Part shown: one piece after another, positions 18,685-30,134 of the stretch
Position numbering within the stretch: the first letter of the stretch is position 1
Layout: each line of letters opens with the position of its first letter
Assembly: GCA_023362775.1 (NCBI GenBank)
Contig: JALMGJ010000003.1
Span: 176,539,774 to 176,603,773, forward strand
Length of the DNA: 64,000 nucleotides
Direction: 5' to 3'
Origin: Charina bottae
Lineage: Eukaryota; Chordata; Lepidosauria; Squamata; Charinaidae
Position numbers and translations under genes: made by a program
Notes under the pieces: model-generated
What the model was told of the DNA's origin: nothing
Database searches by the model: none
Seen by the model: only the letters and a program-made list of their open reading frames with translations

Positions 18685-19884
18685 CACCATGTGGGTTACA
18701 GAGCTCTCTCTCAAAGGAGATGGGACAGGTGGTATAGAAGGAGGCAGTCTGAAATCTAAGCACTGTTGGAGGCTGCTGGGGAGGAAGGACAGGGGTAAGG
18801 ACAGATGGAGAGAGGAGAGGAGCAGCGGGATGAAGGATCCTGCTCTCCCTTCCTCCTCTCTATCAAGCCTCCTTGATACGGAGGAGGAGAAAAACCTAGA
18901 GAGTCAGGAATTGCCTGGTGGGAGGTGGCAACAGAGGTTATTGGTAGGAATAGCAACCTCAAGATCACTATTTCTACCTCATCTTAAAAAAGAAAAAGAA
19001 AAAGAAAAGAGTTGCTGGGAAGATTCTGTTCTTTCCAATAGTTAAAGCAAAAATGGACAGAGAGCCCCAGAGCCCCATGGCCAGATGGGAGAGGGTGATC
19101 CTGCAGCAGACCCATTGGAGCCTGGCAGGTCCCTGACCATCTTCAGGTCCTTCTCCATGCAAATTAGAATGCTCAGATAGGAGGCTGCCTTGTGTTTTTT
19201 GATGGAAAATACCATATTCCTGTGGGAGTGCTTTGATCCAAGGTCAGCTTTCTCTGCAGCAGGCTGGCACCAAGAGGAAGGCTTGGTTGTGAGGGCATGT
19301 CTTCAACAAATGGTTAGCAAGCCATCTTGCACCCAGGAAGAGTTAGTTATCAGTTATCAGAGATCAGTTATTGACTAGAGTTATCTTAACAAGGTAGAAA
19401 TATGTCTAGATAATTAGATAATCAACATGTGCTCCATCAACACTAATAGAGTGTTGTAATAGAGTAATAGAGTAATAGAGTAACATACCACACATGGCTC
19501 CAGATCTACACAGGAAGCAAATCAAGCCTTCCACTCATCTGTTAATAGTGTCACCGGGCACTTTCATAACTCTAGCCTCTACAAATTACTTGCACAAAAC
19601 TACATGATGCACAGCAGGAAGTAAATGAGCTCTGGCATGATGGGAGGTAGCCCGTGATGCTATTTAACGATTGATAGCATTGGTGGTAGGGACACAATTC
19701 CTGAGCTGGTTTGAAGTAACAATTGGTAATGCTCTATGAGTGCCATCTTACACATCTCAGCTCAGAAGCCGGTTCCACTGAACCCAGTGAAGCGTTTGCC
19801 TAGATAATGTGCAATCTACCACAAATTTCTTTCTAAACTGTTTTGTTAATCTCAACATGATCCTGGGATTAATTCTCCCCCATC
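18685..19884. other. anonymous sequence
   Basis: No gene found. A short tandem of TAATAGAG units lies near 19455-19484, and purine-rich patches occur at 18690-18900 and near 18985. Confidence 0.5.
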
Positions 19885-19937
19885 TTCAGGGGAGATGGAG
19901 CGGTAATATAAATTGAATTATAAATAAATAAATAAAT
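19885..19937 (+). mobile_element. L2-group LINE 3'-tail fragment
   Basis: GGGGAGATGGAGCGG, TAATATAAATTG and then (AATA)n resembles the 3' end of the L2 at 7982-8060 (read on its own strand). The rest of the LINE is absent or too diverged. Confidence 0.5.
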
Positions 19938-22693
19938 CATTTTCATCGGTAACAAAGTCCTCAGAGAATAAGTTGCATACAAGGCTGACCCAAAGTATTA
20001 AACCACCCAAGCCAAAATATAATCCCTGATTCATAGGGATCATAGACAATTGCAACCCTACTTGGAAACAGTTGGAAGAGAAACTCATTACTGCTCCTTA
20101 CTGCAGACAAACACACACACACACACATTTTATGGACATGAGCAAAATGTTTTAACCATATGTAAACATGTAACGTGTGAAACAGCCCTTAAAAACAAGC
20201 AGTTCAGATTCTCAGTCTTGAACACAAAAGAGCCATCTGCAAAAATTGTAGAAGTAATTTGACCCCAGCTCATGTAGCTTTAAGGATCCAGACATATTTA
20301 TTGGAAAAGAATAAAAGTTAATGATTTATTGCTAGCTACTTCAGAAAGTATCCATGGATTCCTTTTCATGGCAGAACTCAGAAGCAAAGGTATTCCCACC
20401 CACCCCCACACCCATCTTGTAGAGACAGTTAATACATTATAGCTTGGTATAACATTTGCTTTGAAAAAATAATGCTATAAAAATAATGCTATTAAAACCG
20501 TGTTTTTTATAAAGTGTCTAGCAGTATCAGACCTCAGATCTAGCAGGAGGCATCTAGTCTTAAAGATGTGGCTAGTTCTAGCCTTCTGGGATGTTGTGTG
20601 AAGCCACAGTGTTACATGGCTCCCTGAAACAAGAGTAGTAAGTGTTAATACACTTTCATTGGAAGAAATTATTTTAAAACTGAAATGATGTTTAAGCTTG
20701 GCTGTAGAACTGGAATAGATGTTCTATAAAACATGCTGGGATAAAGTGATTGGGCATATTCCAATGTGTTGGTGCAGAGGTGAGTAACTAAGGGTCAATT
20801 ATATATACAGAAACAAATACACTGAATGCAGAACTAAGTTGGGGGCACTTTAAAGAAAGATTAAAGAAAGGTGTCTCTGAGTCTCTTCACATTTAGAATG
20901 TTTAGCATCTGATAGAAGCAAAGTAGGGAACTTACAAATGCTTAAAAACTAGCTTGCCCTTACCTTTAGAAAATTAATCTAGTCATACAGCATGTTTTGG
21001 CTGTGGATATTTGTGGTTGTACTTTTATGTTCTATGGTTTGATCATTATCCTTTTTTTAGCCAGCTTATGGAATTGTGCCATGCATGCTGAACATTTGCA
21101 TAATTCTAGTCAAAACCCTTTTGAAAATGGACCATGTAATGTGATTTATACTTGAAAGGTACTCAGTGAAACATTCTCACTGGTAAATACTATGAATGGG
21201 TCAAGTTTAATTGATTGTGGGATGAAAGAGGGAAGCATATCCCAGGGACTAGTTTGAGAATCAGAACTTGAATTGAAACTAACTGAAGATACAGCACTGA
21301 AGTACTACAGTATAATGTTTTTTTTTTCATGAAGTTTCCATCCTGTTCCCAAGAACAGCCATTCATCCCTTTCTTATCCCATAAATGTCAGCTCAAATAT
21401 TAAAACAATGTATAGGTGGTGTCTTGGTTCATCCAATGGAAAAGGGGGCAATATTTATTTTTTAAATTGTGCTCTGGCTCTTGGCATCTCCTCAAGAAAA
21501 TAAAAATTGCATTACATGAATTTCTCACTATTGTGTCCTTTCAATACACACACACTTGTGTGGGGGTGGGTGGGGGTTATTTATTTATTTCGTATGGCAT
21601 TTTTTTCTTACTGGGAAATTCCTTGTGAGGTCCAGCAGCCGGCTGTGTAGACTATTTAGCCATGACGAGTCACGTTGCCCGGGGTGCAGCACGGGGGGCT
21701 AGACTACATTGCACCCGCTGTTTCCTGCAGATATATAGACAGATTTTGTGAGTCCCTCAGAACAACAAGTAACCAAAAGGTTTATGTATATGTTATTGCA
21801 AGCTTGGCAATGATTTTGATTCACTTTTTTGAACTTCCACGTTTGATCTATATGAAATCCACTATAAATCTATAAAAGCTTTAGATTCAGTGCCATTTGC
21901 TGTCTAAAAGTCAGCATCCACTCCACACAGCCCTGCCAATGAACTGCCAAAATAGGAAATGTCTGGGCCAGAGCTACCTACTGTGGAATCTATGAATAGG
22001 CTGACCTTTCTGCCATTGTTTTTCCACTTTCCATGTGGAAAACAAGACAGGTTGTAATAATATTATTTAAAGGCCCAAGGTGGCACCTGATTACTCCTTC
22101 TGTTTGTTACATATTTAGAACTTTAGCAACCTGGCAACCGGGCAACCCATGGTTGGATAAATAAAGGAAATATAGGAGTTGATTCAAAGAGATAGAAGCT
22201 CCACATTCTGGGATTAAAAATCACTGTAAACAGGGCTTTCTTTTCTTTTTAATCCCAATGAAGCATGAAAATGCAAGGTGAAATTCAATTCCAGGTCTTT
22301 GCTATCCTGAAAAGTCTGTAAAGGACATACAACTTCTTGTTGTGAAGCTGTAGAGGGTGATCTTTTTGTTTCTTCTTTTGTGCATCAGGATGGGACAGGA
22401 ACCCTCTATCTGGATTTAGCCCACTGTTCATGTGCAAAACAAAATTAGTGACAAATGATTGTTGAGATGAATCTTTCTGGAGTCTCCCGTTTGAAAGGAA
22501 GGGCTGCATTCCTAAAGGGAAAAAACAATAAAAGGATTTTTTCTTCTCCTCAGCCACAGATTTCTGATTGTTTGTCTGGGGGAGGAGAAGGAGAAGGAGG
22601 AGAAGGAGAAGGAAAGAAGAGTTCATAGTTATTCCAAATAGCTATACATTTCATGTTAAAAAGACTGAGCTTGAAGCTTGGAGGCCTCCAGAC
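19938..22693. other. anonymous sequence
   Basis: A CA microsatellite lies at about 20107-20127 and a purine-rich GGAGAA patch at 22578-22620. A small CpG-containing patch near 21625-21725 is unlike its surroundings but was not identified. No gene found. Confidence 0.5.
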
Positions 22694-22960
22694 TGTAGGA
22701 ATTCTGGAATGATAATACCAGAACTACATGCAGCTTCTAATTAGTTTATAGCAGAGCAGAAGCATCCCAGTGAACTTGCACAAGGCTTAATCAGTTCAAA
22801 ACACAAAATAAGCACACTTCACATGTTAATGTAAAGTTACAGAAAAATAGCTTACAGTTTTATTGTAGATCAGTTTCATGGTAGCAGAGTTCATGTGTGC
22901 GAGCAATAGGTTCTGACCAAACCCACAGTCTTCTTAATGTGGCCTTGCTGAATGCTAACA
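22694..22960 (-). mobile_element. solo LTR, about 267 bp
   Basis: The segment has TG...CA ends (plus strand TGTAGGAATTC ... GAATGCTAACA) and an exact 5-bp flanking repeat CAGAC (22689-22693 and 22961-22965). A related segment at 46528-46793 shows it is a dispersed repeat. On the minus strand an AATAAA (22859-22864) suggests that transcriptional direction, giving ends TGTTAG...CCTACA. No internal retroelement sequence adjoins it, as expected after LTR-LTR recombination. Its superfamily cannot be told from this; the 5-bp TSD is compatible with copia, gypsy or ERV-type integrases. Confidence 0.75.
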
Positions 22961-23337
22961 CAGACATGGTGGCCCTGACTGCACGGGAGAACAGGATTGG
23001 ATGTTCAAACCTGCAGGGTGCCAGGTTTAGGCAGGCAGATTTAAACTGCTATACTGTAATCCGAAGGGAACTCAACAAGCAAAGAAACCTAATAAATAAA
23101 TATACACAAGAACAGAAATGCCTCTTCTTGGTTCAAAAGCATTGGTTGATGTCACTAACAATTTTCCAACAAATATAGTAGTCAGAACATAAACATTAAT
23201 TTGCTTCTGTATACCGTAATTCACACCAGTGGTCATATGAATGGTTAATCTGGCCATAGATGTTCTTCCACAAAAAACAAGTGGCATAATTAATGCCAAC
23301 TCCAATAAAATCCATTTGGCAAAATTATGTACTTACT
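22961..23337. other. anonymous sequence
   Basis: AT-rich, no recognisable gene or repeat. Confidence 0.5.
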
Positions 23338-23348
23338 AATGGTATTTA

Positions 23349-23774
23349 AGGAGCGTGGTGGCTCAGTGGTGATGGCAGGCTTGTCGATTGAAAGATTGAA
23401 AGTTCAGAGGTTCGAATCCCTAGCCTCGCGTGACGGAGTGAGCTCCCGCACTAGCCCCAGCTCTTGCCAACCTAGCAATTTGAAAGCATGCAAATGCAAG
23501 TAGATGAATAGGCACCACTTCGGTGGGTAGGTAACAGCGTTCCGCGCACGTCATGCGGCCACATGACTGTGGAAGCATCTTCAGACAACGCTGGCTCTTC
23601 GGCTAACAAACGGAGATGAGCACCGGCCCCTAGAGGCGGACACGACTGCACAAATGTGCGGGGGGAACCTTTACTTGTGGAGTCCTTGGTGCTCTCTGAG
23701 CCTTGTTGTTTTCTTGCAGATGTTTCATTGCCAGGCTAGGCAACATCTTCAGTGTCAGGAACCTTTACTTTTTA
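23349..23774 (+). mobile_element. tRNA-derived SINE with BovB-like tail, interrupted
   Basis: The head has RNA polymerase III boxes: A-like TGGCTCAGTGGT and B box GGTTCGAATCC (23409-23419). The body includes AACAGCGTTCCGCGCACGTC and GGCCACATGACTG; the tail CGGACACGACTGCACAAATG resembles BovB 3' sequence. TSD AATGGTATTTA at 23338-23348 and 23775-23785. An 81-bp foreign piece (23677-23757) splits the tail. It looks like a Sauria-type squamate SINE and would rely on BovB machinery. Confidence 0.85.
23677..23757 (+). mobile_element. 81-bp insert inside the SINE tail
   Basis: Flanked by a perfect 13-bp repeat GGAACCTTTACTT (23664-23676 and 23758-23770), so it entered the SINE by a separate event. 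The contents (GTGGAGTCCTTGGTGCTCTC ... CAACATCTTCAGTG) belong to a family I cannot name with certainty. Confidence 0.75.
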
Positions 23775-23785
23775 AATGGTATTTA

Positions 23786-24142
23786 GGGTATTAAGCAGTC
23801 ACTGAACCTTGGATTGTTCTAGTTGTGAATATTAATTACTAGTTCAGTTAACTTTTAAAACAGGGCATTCACAAGCCTCTTCCCCATATTTAATAATGAA
23901 ATTATATACTGCAGAAGAGGCATTATAGAGAGAAGAGGTTGTGGAATGTCTGTTAAGCCATACTATCATTCTTTTCTCAAAAGAATGCTTTAATAATGCT
24001 AATCTCACCCCTGTGCTTTGACAGAAGTTTTAGTTTCCTTCCTTTTCTGCTTCCTAAAGCTGGATTTTTAATACAGTTTGTTTTATGGGGAGCATTTGTA
24101 TTTGACTAGTTACTTCATCTTCTGATAATGAATTGCTCTTAT
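23786..24142. other. anonymous sequence
   Basis: Nothing recognised. Confidence 0.5.
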
Positions 24143-24247
24143 GAAAAAAAAAGAGAAGAAGAAGAAGAAGAAGAAGAAGAAGAAGAAGAAGGAGGAGGAG
24201 GAGGAGGAGGAGGAGGAGGAGGAGGAGGAGGAGGAGGAGGAGGAGGA

Positions 24248-24291
<44 letters not shown>
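24143..24291 (+). repeat. 149-nt pure purine tract
   Basis: A short A run, then (AAG)n, (GGA)n and (GA)n with no pyrimidine. Long Leu-, Pro- or Glu/Gly-rich frames on both strands come from the repeat and are not genes. Confidence 0.97.
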
Positions 24292-24296
<5 letters not shown>

Positions 24297-25316
24297 ACAT
24301 AGAAATTTTTGCTGTTCTAGGATTATCCAAATTGCTAGCAAAGACGGAAGCAGTCTAAAGCTGTAACCCTTAACCTGTCTCATACATGCAGCACAATACC
24401 ATTCGGTGGCTTGTATAAACTCTCTCTTTTTCCTGGAGTTATGAGGATACACTCATATGTTTCCTACCTAACTTGGAAAAGTATGCTGAGGCATCTTTCT
24501 AAAAGGGATGGGATGGCTTGTGCTGCCATTACAGTGGCTGCCAGTAGCATTTCTATTAAACATAGTAACAATGAAAATAATTCAGTTCCAGATTTCCTTA
24601 GGAACTGATAATATGATTTTATCAGGAGGAATTGTTTAATCTTCCAAGTACTGGTCCTGATCCATAGAATTTCTTCTCACACCCCTCTCATAGCAATGTT
24701 GGTGGAGCTGCATTTGCTTTGTTGGTATTACAACAAACCAAATGCAGCAAGTTTTTCATTTCTGGAGGGCTGCAAATGGAAACTCGGATTCTGGGGTCCC
24801 CAAGTGCCAGAGTCAATACCCCAAGAATCTATTTAAGAGGAAACTCTTGTAATCTGTTATCTCAGCATGCCATGAGTTCGTGCAGCTGGGCCTCATGGCT
24901 TGGATCCTGATCCAATTAATTGCACATTGATATTTTTATTTATTTATATTTCAAATTTCGTCACTGCCCATCTCCCTCAAAAGAGGAAGATATGTTGAAA
25001 TCAAGGTGATACCATTATTAACTTAAACCCCAGAGATTTAAATGAGTCCTTAGTGCACAACTGACTTAGTCTAGATCCAGGCTATAGCAGTTTGTGTTTT
25101 CCTGTTCAAGCTGTGCTTTCAAGGATCTTAACATTGGATGGACTGATTTTTTAAATGTTATTTTTTTAAAATTTCTTTATAGCTTTTACCTCAGCCATGT
25201 CATTCTGAATGTGCTGAGAACATTAATAAAATTGTTTAAAAATTCAAATATAGTATTTATGGAACCAAGGGTGACAGTACAGTATTTCCTTTTTTTTAAA
25301 ATCCATTCAATGTGTC
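24292..25316. other. anonymous sequence with an L2 tail remnant
   Basis: About 24932-24990 resembles, on the minus strand, the L2-group 3' tail (A/T repeat, then CACTGCCCATCTCCCTC). The rest is unrecognised. Confidence 0.45.
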
Positions 25317-25506
25317 CGATTGTCGGAGACAAGTCCCTGCAGTTTTCTTGGCAAGGCTCTTCAGAAGTGGTTTGCCATTGCCTCCTTCCTAGGGCTGAGA
25401 GAAAGTGACTGGCCCAAGGTCACCCAGCTGGCTTTGTGCCCAAGGTAGGACTAGAACTCACAGTCTCCCGGTTTCTAGCCTGATGCCTTAACTACTACAC
25501 CAAACT
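25317..25506 (-). mobile_element. tRNA-derived SINE, BovB-like tail type
   Basis: On the minus strand the head reads TTTGGTGTAGTAGTTAAGG, with a B-box-like GTGAGTTCTAGTCC (25447-25460 region). Then GGGTGACCTTGGGCCAGTCA, followed by AATGGCAAACCACTTCTGAA and GCCAAGAAAACTGCAGGGAC. The head matches the SINE at 28329-28583 but the tail differs. Confidence 0.8.
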
Positions 25507-25802
25507 TACTTTTTAGTAACTATCTAATTTCAGTTATTGTAAAAGGGTTCTAAGCACTGTGCATCTCACATGACATGGAAGTACCCTACCTGGAAGGGGT
25601 GGTGATTCTACTCAGGATATACCAGGCACAGCTGCAAGGAAGGCTCTTTTAATAAACAAGTCGTTGTGACACAGTAGGCATCTCACTCAAATATACACTG
25701 CTACATATCTTTCTTGTAGAGTGTAATTATGGCTGTGTGCACTTGCACACACATGCGTGCAGAGAAGAAGCTTTTAAAGAACCCTTCATGGATTGCTTAA
25801 TC
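25507..25802. other. anonymous sequence
   Basis: Nothing recognised. Confidence 0.5.
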
Positions 25803-25810
25803 CTCTAAAT

Positions 25811-26072
25811 CAGGGGTGGGGAGCCTTTTTTCTGCCAAGGGCCATTTGGATATTTATAACCAGGGACTGGGGGGGCGGGGTTTCTGGGATTTCCGCGGAC
25901 CGGGGGCCGGAGTTTGCGGGTGGGAGCCAATCACAAGCACTGGGGGGCGGGGTTTGTGGGCAGGAGCCAATCATGTGGAAGGGGCAGGGTTTGCGGGTGG
26001 GAGCCCCGCGGGCCTTAGGCGGGAGCCCCATGGGCCTTATACAGCCCATGGGCCTGATGTTGCCCACCCCTG
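25811..26072 (+). mobile_element. non-autonomous hAT with GC-box/CCAAT minisatellite
   Basis: TIRs CAGGGGTGGGGAGCC and TGTTGCCCACCCCTG; perfect 8-bp TSD CTCTAAAT at 25803-25810 and 26073-26080 (TA central). The interior holds about three to four units of roughly 45 bp, each with GGGGCGGGGTTTG and GGGAGCCAATCA. No coding capacity. It is much more GC-rich than its flanks. Confidence 0.92.
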
Positions 26073-26080
26073 CTCTAAAT

Positions 26081-28273
26081 CATGCTAAGTTACCTGGAAC
26101 TCGGGCTTAACCAAACATTACAGCTACCAACTAGTCCAGCTGCTAAACAAATGCTTCCAGAAATCTTGTCTTCTTGAAGCAGCCTCTTTAATCTCAAACT
26201 GCAAGAACACACAAAAGATACCACTAGCTGATGACAGATATGAGGAAATGTAAACAATCTATTAAAGCAAGGTGGCTGCTCTCAATTTTTTCTTGGTTAG
26301 TAGTACATAGATTACATTTGTAAGCTCTTTCCAGATTCTGTTTTCATGATGACAACGTTTGGTTGTGTCAGCTGGTAACTTTATGTTGTTTCAGTTTTGG
26401 AGCAGCTTCCTTTCTCTTTCTTTCCAGTTAGAAGGGGCATTGATTAGATTATGATTAATGGACATGAGAAGTTATAGGTATATATCAAAATTTGGAAATA
26501 AGAGGATGTATATGAGGGTCACTGATGTTTCAATATTTACTCTTCCAACAGCTTGAAATGCTAAAATATATTTACTTTGAGCATTTTAATTGTTTTAATG
26601 CAAATATAGATTGTATTTTTAGATGTAAGTCATATTATTGTTATCCCACCCGTTAAGATAGTAAACTGAGGCTCAGTGAAAATGACATCATTTGGACTAC
26701 CTAAAGAGTTCCTTTGAACTTAGGAATTCTTTCGCTATAACTCTGTCTCTTTGACACTACATTCTACCAGCTCCATCCAAAGTACAGTCAAGAATAGATG
26801 CCTTGTTGAAGCCACTAAGATTTAAACTCATCTAATGTTGTACTGTATTGTACATATTAATGCTGAGTACAGCTGTCTGGACCCTCTACAACATTTATGT
26901 TAAGAAATTCATTTGTTTTTTGTCTCTCTGGGAATTAAATTGTCTTTCTGCCTGATAAAGAATTATATGGAACTTGAAAATTCTCATGGCCACTGCATAT
27001 GAGAAAATAGTAGTTATTCCAAAACCAGGAGGCAGCATTTCAGTCTTTTGGATGTTCTGCTGCTGACTTAAAAGTTGTATTATTCCACAGAGAAATTTCA
27101 AGGAGGCTGAAACAGATGGACTGAACTAATAATGTTTTTTTTTTTTGGTTTGGTTGTTTGGTTTGAACATGAACACGAGGCAATGGTTTTCTTTTCACTT
27201 GTTTAGCCTTGCTTGAGATATTGTCACTGATGGCTACTTTTTTGAATGGTCACAGTACTTATTCTACTTATGGATGACCTCTAATTGAATTGCCATTGGC
27301 ATATACAGATACAGATACAGATACCAACACTCCTACACGCACACCATTGCCACCTGATTCTACTTTTACACTGGCTTTTTCTCTGTGCTCATAGGCACTT
27401 AAAATTCTAGCAAGTTAAGATAATACTAGTGGGTTACAATCCATGAAAGCTTATGCCAAGAGCTAGAAGGCTCCATTGTTTATTTGCTGCAGGAAGATTA
27501 ACATGGGCCACTGAGCTGGAAATTACTCTATGTTGCATTTGTGATTTCTCATGGAGTCAGAGGAGAATTCAGCCTTTAAAAACTCACCAATTCTTCTCTG
27601 TTAAAAAAAAGCAACCCATAAACACACACAGGCACAAGGAGAATGTCAGGGGGAGGTTAACCAGTACAAAATCTATTTGCCAAGGTATTTAAAGTGTTAA
27701 ACGGGCAGGTGTGTCATTATAAACCTACAGTGTTGATCCTGTCTTGAGAAAAGGGTTAGAGTTATTGATCTTTGAATCTCCTCTAGCCATGTCACTCTCT
27801 CATCTTGTGAAGCAGTATACCAGGTGTAGGATAGTCCCTTAACATGAGCAATTACCTGTATGTTTAATCTGAAGGGCGGGGTACCCTTTAACATTATATG
27901 ACTTCTTTGAGGGTCATATCTTCTGGTTAGGTTTTAAAGACAGGCACATTCTTCCTGTGACACACCAACCCGAAAACTACATGCTGAAGAAAAATGATGG
28001 AAGAAGAATTGGGAATGGTAGTGCAAAATGAAACCACTCTGTTCTGTTTTTTCAATGACAATCAATGTATCATGAGACAATCCTGCACCAACATGACTTC
28101 TGGACACTTGTGCTATGTCCTTTACACCAAGCAAGCAGTCTGGATGTTGCCATGCAGAGTCTGTAGAAACCCTAGAAGTACTTAAACCCTAAAGAACGAT
28201 CTACTGTATAAAACCTTGGCCAAATTTTATAAATTAATTGCATAATTATTAATGCATTTATTGATCTAGATCA
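26081..28273. other. anonymous sequence
   Basis: Minor AGATAC tandem near 27306-27325 and a T/G-rich patch near 27137. No gene or known repeat recognised. Confidence 0.5.
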
Positions 28274-28328
28274 GTGGCTGGGGAATTCTGGGAGTTGAAG
28301 TCACACATCTTAAAGTTGCTGAGGTTGA
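28274..28328 (+). mobile_element. half copy of the palindromic hAT-type MITE
   Basis: GGCTGGGGAATTCTGGGAG through CTTAAAGTTGCTGAGGTTGA, the right arm only. The terminal ACTG is replaced by the SINE at 28329. Confidence 0.75.
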
Positions 28329-28583
28329 GAGCCAGTTTGGTCTAGTGGTTAAGGTGCTGGGCTAGAAACCAGGAGTCTGTGAGTTCTAGTCCCACCTTAG
28401 GCATGAAAGCCTGCTGGGTGACCTTGGGTCAGTCACTCTCTCTCAGCCCAACTCACCTCACAGGGTGGTTGTTGTGGGGAAAATAGGAGGAGGAAGGAGT
28501 ATTTGGTATGTTTGCTGCCTTGAGGTATTTATAAAAATAATAAAGGTGGGATAAAAAATAAATAAGTAAGTAAGTAAATAAAC
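28329..28583 (+). mobile_element. tRNA-derived SINE with L2-like tail
   Basis: The head has an A-box-like TGGTCTAGTGGTTAAGG and B-box-like GAGTTCTAGTCCC (28381-28393). The middle, GGGTGACCTTGGGTCAGTCA, is followed by CAGCCCAACTCACCTCACAG. The tail, ATAATAAAGGTGGGATAAAA then (AATA/AGTA)n, resembles the L2/CR1-group 3' end. No convincing TSD. Confidence 0.85.
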
Positions 28584-28704
28584 AAACTATATAAGCCTGA
28601 ATACAGAGGTAATCACTGAGAGGAAAAAAGTATGTGGACCAAAGACTCTATAGCCTGTTTCCAGGGGTATTGCCATTCAGGTCACAGCAACAAGTAGTGT
28701 CAAA
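28584..28704. other. anonymous spacer
   Basis: Short AT-rich spacer, nothing recognised. Confidence 0.5.
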
Positions 28705-28905
28705 TTAACCTTGGCTGATCTTCAAACTGTTAATCAGGATTGTATCTGGTTAGTCCTGGATGAGAGACCACCAGGAAATCCAAATGCTGTATTCTACACT
28801 GCAAAGTTGGAAAATAATGGCGAACTGCTTCTTACCGTTGCCAAGAAAACAACATGGACATTTCCATGCACTCCTCAGGAGTCAAGCTCAACTCAAGAAG
28901 CCTTT
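28705..28905 (+). mobile_element. 5S rRNA-derived SINE
   Basis: CTGGTTAGTCCTGGATGAGA, then GACCACCAGGAAAT and GTGCTGTA-like AATGCTGTATTC match the 3' half of 5S rRNA, including the internal control region. The tail (GCGAACTGCTTCTTACCG, TTGCCAAGAAAAC, GAGTCAAGCTCAACTC) is the BovB-like tail found on tRNA-headed SINEs here. Too diverged to be a functional 5S gene. Confidence 0.75.
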
Positions 28906-28928
28906 TTTTTTACTGCCAGAGTTTAGTC

Positions 28929-29182
28929 CAGAGCTTTCCAAACTGTGTGTCGGGACACGTTAGTGTGTCGGCTGCAGTGTCTGGGTGTGTCGCGGCTGCT
29001 GCTGTCTCCTGGCTTCCACACAGATTCTAGTGCCTGCCTTGTGCCTTGCTGCCTCCAAACCTGCCCTGCCAGGATTCCATGCAGGTCCTAGTGCTTGCCT
29101 TGTGCCCTGCTGTAAGAGTGTGTCGCAAAATGATGCATGTCTAAAAAGTGTGTCACCAACACAAAAAGTTTGGAAAGCTCTG
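28929..29182 (+). mobile_element. non-autonomous hAT (Buster/SPIN-like), copy 2
   Basis: CAGAGCTTTCCAAACTGTGT ... AGTTTGGAAAGCTCTG, with perfect TSD GTTTAGTC (28921-28928, 29183-29190). Interior is collinear with copy 1 (2625-2882). Confidence 0.95.
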
Positions 29183-29190
29183 GTTTAGTC

Positions 29191-30067
29191 TAACATCACA
29201 TTTTGCAGAAAGCTAAATCTAATACTGTTTCTCCACAAAATTCTTAACTTACTTAAAATTGTGCAAAGTGGTTCTTTTATTTATACATTACTAAAATTAC
29301 TTTTATGTCTTCTAATGAAAGAGCTCTCAAAGTAACTACCCACAAAATAAAAATAAGCTTATATGCAGTAGGATAAAGCAGAGTAGCCCACCAAAAAATC
29401 ACATCTTTGAAACACAACTTCAAAAACAGCATCTGAAAAAAAATAACATAACCCCCAAGTGCCTATCAAAATATCCCCCCCCCCAAAAAAACACCACACC
29501 AACATTTTGAACAACAGTCCCATGGGAGTGGGAATTTTTCGTTTTAAATGCCCAAATAAGGAGAGAGGTTTTTGCAAAATAAATGGCTGGAACAGGAGAA
29601 AGGTTGCTTCTCCTCTGAACAGAGAAGATTTATGCTTCTATTAGCATAAAGGAAAAAGTGAAAAGCAGCTACACACTACAGATTTAGTGTGCTGTGTAAT
29701 TTAGCTTCCAGTCCATATTAGGAACATAGGAAAGGGGGTGTTACACTGAGTCCGGACTGTGATCTATTGAGCTCAGCATTGCCCACCTCAGGCTGGATGG
29801 CTTCTCAAGTGGGCTGGCAGGATGAGGCAAGGAGGCTGGGCTTCAGAGAGAGGAAGTCTTGACCTCTTCCACAAGAATCTGGCACCGTTTGCATCCCAGC
29901 AAGGAGACTGGGGACTGCCTGGCTTGCAGGAAGAAGTAAGGAGCAACGGCTCCTTGTCTCCTCCTGGCAGGACATTGGTGATCTTCTGTTTGGTGATCTC
30001 ATAAAGGTAGCTCTGCTTTGGAAGTCCTGCAGGATGAACCTCTGCACATTTTTAAATAGGCTGCATA
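29191..30067. other. anonymous sequence
   Basis: Nothing recognised. Confidence 0.5.
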
Positions 30068-30134
30068 TGCTGGCTGGGGAATTCTGGGAGTTGAAGTCCA
30101 CCCATCTTAAAGTTGCCAACGTTAAACAACACTG
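30068..30134 (+). mobile_element. half copy of the palindromic hAT-type MITE
   Basis: Right arm only, TGCTGGCTGGGGAATTCTGG to AAACAACACTG. Left arm absent and no matching TSD. Confidence 0.75.

Noticed and set aside
23349..23420. Possible tRNA gene with A and B boxes
   Set aside because: The cloverleaf is not maintained and the sequence continues into a SINE body with TSDs.
24054..24452. 132-codon minus-strand frame rich in Leu and Ser
   Set aside because: Produced by the 149-nt purine tract; flanking residues show no domain.
28705..28800. Possible 5S rRNA gene
   Set aside because: The 5' part is degenerate and the sequence runs into a SINE tail.
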